This document shows positions 58,109-64,000 of a stretch of 64,000 bases of DNA, one piece after another; the stretch's first letter is position 1; each line of letters opens with the position of its first letter. A program made the position numbers and the translations under genes. The notes below the pieces were generated by a model that saw only the letters and a program-made list of their open reading frames with translations, did not search any database and was not told the DNA's origin. The stretch comes from Halorarius litoreus (lineage in GTDB: Archaea > Halobacteriota > Halobacteria > Halobacteriales > Haloarculaceae): positions 1 to 64,000 of the forward strand of contig NZ_CP101454.1 in NCBI RefSeq assembly GCF_024362405.1. The letters are read 5' to 3'.

Positions 58109-59479
58109 ATGACTACCCACGAGTACGACGTAGCCGTCGTCGGCGCGGGCACTGGGGGCTGTTACGCCGCCGCGACGGTCGCCAGCGCGGGCTACGACGT
58201 CGTCATCGTCGAGCGGAAGACGGCGGACGAAGCGGGCCACATCGCCTGCGGCGACGCGCTCAAGGGCGCGAACAACTTCCCCGAGGAGATCCCGAAGTCG
58301 AAGCTCGAACCCGCCTTCACGAATACGGCCGTCGACCACGGCCGGTTCGAGGCGCCCGAGCAGGGCGTCGAACTCGACATCCCCGTCCCCGGCGAGCTCG
58401 CGGTTATCGACCGCCTGAAGTACGGGAAACTCATCATCGAGGGCGCGAGGGAAGCCGGCACGGAGTTCCACTACGACACCGTCGTCAAGACGCTTACGCA
58501 GGACGACACCGGCCGCGTCACCGGCTTCGAGGGCGTCCGCAGGGGCGAGCCCGTCAGCTACGAGGCCGAGATGGTCATCGACGGCGCGGGCGCGCTCTCC
58601 ATCCTGCAGGACAAGGGCGACTTCTCAGGCGCGACGATGGACACGAACGTCCGGTTCTCGCAGTTCTCCTCGGCGTACCGCGAGGTCGTCGAGGTCGAAG
58701 AGCCGGTCGAGTGGCACGACGCGCTCGTCTTCAAGCCCACCAAGCGGTCGGCCGGCTACCTCTGGTACTTCCCGCGGACCCCCACCGAGATCAACGTCGG
58801 GCTCGGCTTCCAGATGAGCGAGGAGCCGATGAAGCTCGTCGGCGACCTGCGCGAGGACCTCCAGCAGCGCCCGGAGTTCAAGAACGCGAAAGTGAAGGAC
58901 AAACTCGGTGCGGCCCTGCCCACGCGCCGGACGTACGACTCGGGGACTGCGCCGGGCTACATCGCCGTCGGTGACGCCGCCGCCCACGTCAACCCCATCT
59001 CGGGTGGGGGCATCGCCGGTGCGGCCTACTCCGGGAAGTACGCCGGCGAGCAGTGTATCGAGGCCATCGAGCACGAGGACTACTCCGAGGAGAGCCTGTG
59101 GGAGTACAACAGCCGCGTGATGGACCACTTCGGCGGCCGCTACGCCGCGCTCGACGTCTACAACATCTTCTCGACCGCCTACGAGATTTCGGACCTGACG
59201 GCCCTCGCCGGCGCGATTCCCGGCCGGCAGATTTCGGAGGCGCTCTATTCCGGCTCGTCGGGCGTGAATCCCCTGCTGGCGGTCAAGACGCTCTGGAAAG
59301 CCCGCAACCACCTCGGGACGATGTACGACCTCTACAGGACGAAGGGGCTCGCCGACCGCCTGCTCGAGCACTACGAGAGCTATCCGGACTCGCCGGCCGG
59401 CTTCGACGCGTGGCGCTCGCAGCGCGATTCGATTATGGACGACATCTACGCGGAGACCGGCGCGGAAGCGAAGTACTAG
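58109..59479 (+). CDS. Geranylgeranyl reductase family FAD protein, paralogue 2
   Basis: The 456-residue protein parallels paralogue 1 at 10238-11623: FAD motif VVGAGTGGCYAAATVA, HIACGDALKG, YLWYFPR, and VGDAAAHVNPISGGGIAG, with the same C-terminal GAEAKY/GADPKY ending. These enzymes saturate lipid isoprenoid chains. The neighbour on the other strand is a ferredoxin gene, a likely donor. Translation begins at the ATG at 58109; a TTG five codons earlier is not preferred. The AT-richer spacer upstream (GGAATAAAGAGTTTTAG) carries its TATA. Confidence 0.86.
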   Translation: MTTHEYDVAVVGAGTGGCYAAATVASAGYDVVIVERKTADEAGHIACGDALKGANNFPEEIPKSKLEPAFTNTAVDHGRFEAPEQGVELDIPVPGELAVIDRLKYGKLIIEGAREAGTEFHYDTVVKTLTQDDTGRVTGFEGVRRGEPVSYEAEMVIDGAGALSILQDKGDFSGATMDTNVRFSQFSSAYREVVEVEEPVEWHDALVFKPTKRSAGYLWYFPRTPTEINVGLGFQMSEEPMKLVGDLREDLQQRPEFKNAKVKDKLGAALPTRRTYDSGTAPGYIAVGDAAAHVNPISGGGIAGAAYSGKYAGEQCIEAIEHEDYSEESLWEYNSRVMDHFGGRYAALDVYNIFSTAYEISDLTALAGAIPGRQISEALYSGSSGVNPLLAVKTLWKARNHLGTMYDLYRTKGLADRLLEHYESYPDSPAGFDAWRSQRDSIMDDIYAETGAEAKY

Positions 59480-59522
59480 AATCGGTCTCTGGTCCTCGCG
59501 ACTCGCAACACAACGAAAAACG

Positions 59523-59550
59523 GCCCACGCCCCGAAGAGGGCGCGGGCCG
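59523..59550. terminator. Hairpin after geranylgeranyl reductase paralogue 2
   Basis: GGCCCACGCCC and GGGCGCGGGCC form an 11-base stem with one mismatch about a CGAAGA loop, preceded by CGAAAAACG. It lies 40-70 bases after the reductase stop, in the convergent gap with a secreted-protein gene. Likely a terminator for one or both. Confidence 0.45.
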
Positions 59551-59611
59551 GTGGGTGCAGTGACAGGGGAGCTACGGGTGTGCACCGTAGCGTGGGGGGT
59601 GTGACTCGACG

Positions 59612-60109
59612 TTACGCCGGGGTCGCGGTCGGCGTGGCGGTCGCCGTCTCGTTGGCGTCCTCGTCGGCCGACGCGTCGGCGTTCTCGTCAGCGTTCTCCT
59701 CGCCGTCGTCACCGGGGACGACGTCCTGGAGCGCCTCGCCGAGCGAGTCGACGCTTCCGTCGAGGTAGCCGTTGATGACGCTGTGGATCTCCTCGACGTG
59801 GTCAGGGACCTGCTCGGGCATGTCGACCGGCGGGCCCTGCTGGCCCTCGGCGTCGGCAGCCTCCGAGGCGTTCTCGTCAGCCGCGTCCGACGCGTTCTCC
59901 GGGTCGTCCTCACGGTGCTGCTCGGCGGACTCGTTCATCTCGTCGCTGTCGTCAGCGTCCGACGCGTTCTCGTTCGCGTCCGGGCGGTCGTCCGCCTGCG
60001 AGCCCGCGTCGTCGGGAGCGTTTCCAGGTGCGGCGGCGACCGCGCCAGCCGCACCAGCCGTCACGACCAGTGCCGCGAGCAGCATCGCGGCGAGGTGTTT
60101 CACGTTCAT
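59612..60109 (-). CDS. Secreted acidic low-complexity protein
   Basis: The 165-residue protein has a Sec-type signal peptide (MNVKHLAAMLLAALVVTAGAA, cleavage likely after about 26 residues). The mature part is rich in Asp, Glu, Ala and Asn, with five N-x-S/T sequons (four NAS or NES, one NET) and a short ordered middle (VDMPEQVPDHVEEIHSVI). A clear AGGAGGAGA ribosome-binding site lies 5-13 bases before the ATG, unlike the leaderless genes in the window. Function unknown; it may be a cell-surface or halo-adaptation protein. Confidence 0.78.
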   Translation of the reverse strand: MNVKHLAAMLLAALVVTAGAAGAVAAAPGNAPDDAGSQADDRPDANENASDADDSDEMNESAEQHREDDPENASDAADENASEAADAEGQQGPPVDMPEQVPDHVEEIHSVINGYLDGSVDSLGEALQDVVPGDDGEENADENADASADEDANETATATPTATPA

Positions 60110-60113
60110 CGCA

Positions 60114-60122
60114 TCTCCTCCT
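60114..60122 (-). promoter_or_regulatory. Strong ribosome-binding site
   Basis: Minus-strand AGGAGGAGA sits 5-13 bases before the ATG at 60109. It matches the anti-Shine-Dalgarno well and settles the start choice. Most genes in this window lack such a site. Confidence 0.7.
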
Positions 60123-60150
60123 ACTGGGCGGGTGGTACTTAGAGGGGGCA

Positions 60151-60184
60151 AGCCGTTCTGCCGAATTCAGCAGATTGAACGGCT
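60151..60184. promoter_or_regulatory. Extended dyad upstream of the secreted-protein gene
   Basis: AGCCGTTC and GAACGGCT are perfect 8-base arms 18 bases apart, and inner CTGC/GCAG extend the symmetry. It lies 42-75 bases upstream of the secreted-protein ATG. GAACGGCTCTGAACGA continues as a partial direct repeat. An operator is plausible. Confidence 0.4.
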
Positions 60185-60225
60185 CTGAACGACGATAAAC
60201 GGAATGAACAGCGGTCGCGGAGAGG

Positions 60226-61506
60226 TTAGGGACTGCGCTCGGCGATGTCGAGTATCGACCCGACCACCGTGTCGATGCCGATTGGCAGCGAGTCCTCGTC
60301 GGTGTCGAACGTCGCGGTGTGGTGGCCGCCGGGGTGGTCCGTCCCGACGCCGACGTACGCGGCGAGCCCCCCACGGTCCTGCACGTACTGCATGAGGTAG
60401 GTGGCGTCCTCGCTGCCGCCGAGGTCGTCGCGACGCAGCCGCGAGGTGACGCCGTCGACGCCACCGGCGATGTCGTAGACGATGTCGACGAGCGCGTCGT
60501 CGCTCCGCGCGCTCGGCGCATCGCCCACGACCGCGACGTCGACCTCACAGCCGTAGCTCGTGGCCGCGCCCTCGACGGCGTCCATCGCGCGGTCGTACAT
60601 GTACTCGTTCAGTTCCGTCGTCTGGCCCCGAACCTCGGCCTCGATGCGTGCGGTCTCGGGGATGATGTTGGTGGCCGTCCCGCCCTCGACGCGCCCGACG
60701 TTCACGCGCGTCGCCCCGTCGGAGTGACGGGGAATGCCGTACAGCCCCTGCACCGCGGCGGCCATCGCCTGCACGGCGTTGCGGCCCTCCTCGGGGCGGG
60801 CGCCGGCGTGGCCCGGATAGCCCGTGAACTCGGCGTGGAACTGTGTGACCGCGAGGAAGCCGTCGATGCCCGCGACGATCTCGCCCGTCGGGTGGTCGAG
60901 CCCGACGTGAATCGCCAGCAGATAGTCGACGTCGTCGAGGTGGCCGGACTCGGCCATCGCCTTCCCACCGCCGACGACCTCCTCGGCCGGCTGGAAGAGG
61001 AGTTTGAGCGTCCCCTCGAAGTCGCTGTCCTTGATGCGCTGGAGCACGCCGAGCCCGATGGTCGCGTGCGCGTCGTGCCCGCAGGCGTGCATCGTCCCCT
61101 CGTGTTCGGAGCGGAACCCCTCGCTCGCCGGGAGATGGTCGTCGTCGGTACTCTCGGCGCGGGGGAGCGCGTCGATGTCCACGCGCAGGGCGACCGTGGG
61201 GCCGTCGCCCTTCTCGACGACGGCGACCGCGCCGGTGTGGCCGCCCGCACACTTCTCGAGGACGTCCTCGCGGGCGCCCTCCTCGCGGGCCTGTGCGTAC
61301 CACTCAGCGATGGTCTCCTCGTCGGGGACGGCCATCCGCTCGTCCGTGGCGAGGGCGTCGCGGCCGACGTACAGCTCGTCGACGCCGATGCGTTCGATCT
61401 CGTCGACGATACGCGAGGTGGTGTAGAACTCCCGCCACGCCGGCTCGGGTCTGCGGTGGAGATCGCGGCGCAACTCGACCAGCGCGTCTCGGGTGGTGAG
61501 GCTCAT
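60226..61506 (-). CDS. M20-family amidohydrolase (AbgA/HipO type)
   Basis: The 426-residue metalloenzyme has zinc ligands in MHACGHDAHATIG and QPAEEVVGGG. The preceding ALRVDIDALPRAE and the dimerisation domain with GYPGHAGARPEEGRNAV fit the aminoacylase/carboxypeptidase G2 group. It likely cleaves N-acyl or amido bonds in amino-acid conjugates; substrate unknown. Translation probably starts at ATG 61506; GTG three codons upstream is possible. It sits downstream of the S10-like and sensor-kinase genes on the same strand. Confidence 0.87.
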   Translation of the reverse strand: MSLTTRDALVELRRDLHRRPEPAWREFYTTSRIVDEIERIGVDELYVGRDALATDERMAVPDEETIAEWYAQAREEGAREDVLEKCAGGHTGAVAVVEKGDGPTVALRVDIDALPRAESTDDDHLPASEGFRSEHEGTMHACGHDAHATIGLGVLQRIKDSDFEGTLKLLFQPAEEVVGGGKAMAESGHLDDVDYLLAIHVGLDHPTGEIVAGIDGFLAVTQFHAEFTGYPGHAGARPEEGRNAVQAMAAAVQGLYGIPRHSDGATRVNVGRVEGGTATNIIPETARIEAEVRGQTTELNEYMYDRAMDAVEGAATSYGCEVDVAVVGDAPSARSDDALVDIVYDIAGGVDGVTSRLRRDDLGGSEDATYLMQYVQDRGGLAAYVGVGTDHPGGHHTATFDTDEDSLPIGIDTVVGSILDIAERSP

Positions 61507-61576
61507 GCCTACCACGAGGGCGCGGGGGGTTAATTGCTTTTCAGGGCCGTCGGGACGATGCAGGGCCGAACACGAC

Positions 61577-61900
61577 TCAGCGACCCGCGCCGCGCGTCTG
61601 TTTCACGTCCGCTTCGATGTGGATGCTCGACGGGTACTCGTCGCCCGCCACGCGCCGGGCGAACTCGTCGTTGCCGTGGATCTCGATGTCGCGGGCGTAC
61701 ACCGTGTAGCGCCACTTCTCGAAACTGTCACCGGGTGCGAGCCGCTTCTGCTGGGGGACGTGCAGGTCGGTCGTCGGCTTCGGGTGCGGTCCCTTCAGCT
61801 CGACGCCCTTCTGCTCGGCGGTGCGTTTGATGTCGTCGACGACCCGGTCGAGGACATCCCGGTCCCCGCTCTGGAAGGTGAGTTTGGTGACGAAGGGCAT
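61577..61900 (-). CDS. S10-like (uS10/mL48 family) protein, probable paralogue
   Basis: The 107-residue protein has the uS10 fold pattern: KLTFQSGDRDVLDRVVDDI, GPHPKPTTDLHVP and YARDIEIHG. It lacks the usual neighbours of the ribosomal S10 gene (tuf/EF1-alpha), and differs from typical haloarchaeal S10, which begins MQQARVRL, so it is likely a stand-alone paralogue, perhaps a ribosome-associated factor. No membrane segment or cysteine is present. The ATG gives MPFVTKLTF. It is downstream of the sensor-kinase gene by 48 bases. Confidence 0.75.
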   Translation of the reverse strand: MPFVTKLTFQSGDRDVLDRVVDDIKRTAEQKGVELKGPHPKPTTDLHVPQQKRLAPGDSFEKWRYTVYARDIEIHGNDEFARRVAGDEYPSSIHIEADVKQTRGAGR

Positions 61901-61948
61901 CTGTTGGTGGGAACACTGTAGCGACGGCTAAAAACTCACCCTTTCCGG

Positions 61949-63535
61949 TCAGGCCGCGCTGCGGCGACCCGACCGGAGCCGCTCGCCCAGCTCGGCCAGC
62001 CGCGGGGAGACGTGCTCGTAGCCGAGCGCCGAGAGAATCCCGAGCGAGACGCCCCACGCGAGGTGGCTCACGAGCAGCGGCAGCGAGAGGCTCGGAAGCG
62101 ACGCCGGAATCCCCAGCAACTGGAGCCAGAGCGCCGAGATGATGCCAGCCGCGACGAACCACAGCACCACCGACCACGCTGCCCCGACGGCGACGGAGAC
62201 GCGGAGGTCGGTGCGGTGTCGCGACGGGACGAGCGAGACGAGCCCCGCGAACACGAACCCGAAGACGACGCTGTGGAACTCGTGAGTGACCCAGCCGACG
62301 ACCCAGTTATCGACGCCGTAGAAGACGCCGATGACCGACACCGAGCCACCGAACTGCTCGGAGACGAGCCCGTAGACGACGCCCGCAGCGAGGGCTGCCG
62401 CGAGCGTGACGAGGAGCTGTGGCAAGGCGGGTCGGACCCCGGTCAGCCCGGTGGGGTTCGACCGGGGCGTCGAGTCGCGGGCAGCCGCGAGCGGCAGGAC
62501 CAGCGTGACCGTCGTCCCGTTCGGGCCGACGTCCGTCTCGATGTCGCCGCGATAGCTCTCGACGAGGAGCCGGACCACGTTCAGCCCGTAGCCGTCTCGG
62601 GGGTCGTCGAACTCGGTGATGACGCCGTCTTCGAGGAGTCGGCGCTGGGCCTCGGGGAGGCCCGGCCCGTCGTCGTGAACGGAGACGCGAGCCGTGCGGG
62701 CGGTGGCGTCGACCGTCACCCGGGCCGTCGGGGTCGCCGACGAGGAGTGGACGACGGCGTTCTCGAGCAGGTGGGTGAGCGCCTGTTCCAGCCGGTCGTT
62801 GGCGAGCACAGCGACGTCCGCCGCCCCGGACTCGACCGAGATGCTCGCGTCGGGATGCGTCTCACGGACGGTTTCGAGGCTCGCTTCGATGCAGTCGTCG
62901 AGCGCCACCGGCGTCCCCCAGCTGTCGTCCGTCAGCGTGCTCCGGGCGAGATACTTGACCTGTTCGACCGTCTCGGCGATGGCGTCCGAGCGGCGCTCGA
63001 TGATGCCCTGCGCCTCGCGGTTCCCCTCCGCCGAGAGCGCGGCGTACCCGCGAATCGCGGTCAGCGAGTTGAGTATCTCGTGGCGGAGCAGGCGATTCAG
63101 CACCTCGAGGCGGTTCGCCTGCTGGTAGAGCGTGCGCCGCTGTCGGCGGTTGCGCGCGGCGTAGAGCCCGGTCAACGTGCCACCGACGCTCCCGCCGATG
63201 AGGAAGTTCGAGAGGTACGTCCGCGAGAGGACCGTCGCCGGGTCGGAGAGGTCGGGGCTCGCCGACCCCAGGAGCGTCAACACCACGAGGACGAACATCG
63301 TCCCCGCGCCGATGACACACCAGGTCGCGGTCGTCCGGACCAGCGACCGCTCCACGTCGGCGACGGTGAGCGCCACGCCGAACGCCGCCAGCCCGAGCCC
63401 GAGCACCAGCGGCACGACGCCCGCGAAGAAGAACCGCACCGGGTCCTCGTAGAGCGCGAGCGTCACCGTGAACCGGGTGAGGAAGAAGCCGAGGCCCGCG
63501 ATGACCAGCCCGCTGTAGTTCATCCGTCCCCCCAT
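61949..63535 (-). CDS. Sensor histidine kinase with membrane domains on both sides
   Basis: The 528-residue protein has about four N-terminal membrane helices (residues 8-130), a HisKA-type region with RHEILNSLTAI (His152), and a HATPase domain with N box ENAVVHS, G1 DDGPGL and G2 YGLNVV (255-350). After it come four to five further membrane helices (about 372-510). Most sensor kinases end after the ATPase domain, so this arrangement is unusual. No receiver or PAS domain is present, and no response-regulator gene lies adjacent. A TATA-like CTTTATTAC about 31 bases before the ATG at 63535 supports that start; 63523 is an alternative. Confidence 0.83.
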   Translation of the reverse strand: MGGRMNYSGLVIAGLGFFLTRFTVTLALYEDPVRFFFAGVVPLVLGLGLAAFGVALTVADVERSLVRTTATWCVIGAGTMFVLVVLTLLGSASPDLSDPATVLSRTYLSNFLIGGSVGGTLTGLYAARNRRQRRTLYQQANRLEVLNRLLRHEILNSLTAIRGYAALSAEGNREAQGIIERRSDAIAETVEQVKYLARSTLTDDSWGTPVALDDCIEASLETVRETHPDASISVESGAADVAVLANDRLEQALTHLLENAVVHSSSATPTARVTVDATARTARVSVHDDGPGLPEAQRRLLEDGVITEFDDPRDGYGLNVVRLLVESYRGDIETDVGPNGTTVTLVLPLAAARDSTPRSNPTGLTGVRPALPQLLVTLAAALAAGVVYGLVSEQFGGSVSVIGVFYGVDNWVVGWVTHEFHSVVFGFVFAGLVSLVPSRHRTDLRVSVAVGAAWSVVLWFVAAGIISALWLQLLGIPASLPSLSLPLLVSHLAWGVSLGILSALGYEHVSPRLAELGERLRSGRRSAA

Positions 63536-63559
63536 GTTGCGATCCGTAAGATGTGACAG

Positions 63560-63572
63560 GCTGTAATAAAGA
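63560..63572 (-). promoter_or_regulatory. Leaderless promoter TATA of the sensor-kinase gene
   Basis: Minus-strand TCTTTATTACAGC is centred about 31 bases upstream of the ATG at 63535. This favours the longer kinase start. Confidence 0.5.
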
Positions 63573-63613
63573 TAGAGCCCGTGCGCGCACTCGGCGCCGT
63601 GCCGCCCACTCCC

Positions 63614-64000
63614 TCAGTCGGCGTGGCGCGGGAAGTAGCGTTCGAGGATGTGGTCGGCCGTGCGTGCGGCGAGCGCCTGCCCGGTGTTCGTGGGGTTCGG
63701 CCCGCCCAGTGAGTTCGCCATCACGGAGTGGTCCGCGACGAACAGCCGGTCGACGTCGTACGACTCACAGCCCGTGTCGACGACCTTCCCCATCCGCATC
63801 GTCGAGTGGACGTGAATCGCAGTGGGCGGTGAGTCGGAGCGGTGGACGTGGTCCGCGTCCGCCGACCGCAGGATGCGCGCACAGATGCGCGCCAGTTCGT
63901 CGCGCCGCTGGATGTCGCCCTCGCTCGGGGTGTAGTTCACCTGCGGGACGGGACCGTGTTCGTCCTCGACGCCGTCGACGACCGAGACGCTGTTGCGCTC
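63614..64000 (-). CDS. GMC-family oxidoreductase, C-terminal part (runs off window)
   Basis: Only the final 128 codons are within the window; the gene continues upstream beyond base 64000. The visible end matches the C-terminal domain of glucose-methanol-choline oxidoreductases: HVHSTMRMGKVVD, LFVADHSVMANSLGGPNPTNTGQALAARTADHI. The H-x-x-x-M-R-M-G and the N-P-T-x-T segment carry the usual FAD/substrate contacts. Such flavoenzymes oxidise alcohols or sugars. The stop is at 63614, 78 bases from the start of the kinase gene on the same strand. Confidence 0.85.
   Translation of the reverse strand, partial: ERNSVSVVDGVEDEHGPVPQVNYTPSEGDIQRRDELARICARILRSADADHVHRSDSPPTAIHVHSTMRMGKVVDTGCESYDVDRLFVADHSVMANSLGGPNPTNTGQALAARTADHILERYFPRHAD

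Noticed and set aside
1..64000. tRNA, rRNA, CRISPR or insertion-sequence elements
   Set aside because: No cloverleaf, rRNA-like block, regularly spaced direct repeat or transposase was visible. Hairpins in spacers were too short and were explained as terminators or repeats.

Overview
The window is a chromosome segment of a halophilic archaeon (class Halobacteria). The DNA is G+C-rich and the predicted proteins are strongly acidic. The gene set is archaeal and partly haloarchaeal: a proteasome-activating nucleotidase (PAN), a TFB transcription factor, an XPB-Bax1 helicase-nuclease pair, two geranylgeranyl-reductase-family flavoproteins, plant-type [2Fe-2S] ferredoxin, HalOD1 and DUF7344-like signalling proteins, and an AglD-like glycosyltransferase. 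Several starts have a TATA-like element 25-31 bases upstream and no ribosome-binding site, which fits leaderless transcription. I see no rRNA, tRNA, CRISPR array, insertion sequence or replication origin.

Layout. 0-7 kb: pan, small conserved proteins, a bactofilin-like beta-helix protein, YchF, a glutamine amidotransferase, a NUDIX enzyme and a UbiA-type membrane prenyltransferase fused to a lycopene-cyclase-like domain. 7-16 kb: core metabolism, with an aminotransferase, a thiolase-fold protein with serines in place of both catalytic cysteines, a DsrE-like protein, a geranylgeranyl reductase, the two subunits of a 2-oxoacid:ferredoxin oxidoreductase and a flavin reductase. 16-25 kb: a propionate/methylmalonyl block (Lrp-type regulator, methylmalonyl-CoA mutase large subunit, a small unknown protein, methylmalonyl-CoA epimerase), then an EamA exporter, an acetyltransferase, an acyl-CoA synthetase and a free-standing half-domain of the synthetase family. 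25-36 kb: a regulator/membrane-protein pair, DoxX, and the Hsp70 system. dnaJ lies about 4.7 kb from dnaK, and grpE is two genes upstream of dnaK. Between dnaJ and dnaK lie a Rieske fusion protein, a universal stress protein, a VIT/CCC1 transporter and a CPBP-protease gene broken by an in-frame TGA. 36-44 kb: signalling proteins, XPB-Bax1, an RNA m5C methyltransferase with a separately encoded partner, and a radical-SAM protein. 44-50 kb: CDGSH protein, cation exchanger, AglD-like glycosyltransferase, a DUF84 phosphatase and TFB. 50-64 kb: membrane proteins, a tandem pair of nearly cysteine-free PAPS-reductase-family proteins, glutaredoxin and thioredoxin-reductase-like redox proteins, an amidase, ferredoxin beside the second geranylgeranyl reductase, a secreted acidic protein, an M20 amidohydrolase, an S10-like protein, a sensor kinase with membrane segments on both sides of its kinase core, and the end of a GMC oxidoreductase that runs off the window.

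Non-coding structure is unusually patterned at gene ends. Two long related repeats (about 150 bp) both lie at convergent 3'-3' junctions. A second class of stem-loops keeps one 11-nt loop while changing its stems. Three genes share the same sequence from the stop codon into a T-tract. These look like a family of terminator or intergenic repeat elements. I did not find one obvious new multi-gene system. The best leads are the Rieske/helical-domain enzyme, the cysteine-poor PAPS-reductase-like pair with its neighbour, the UbiA-cyclase fusion and the structured intergenic elements.
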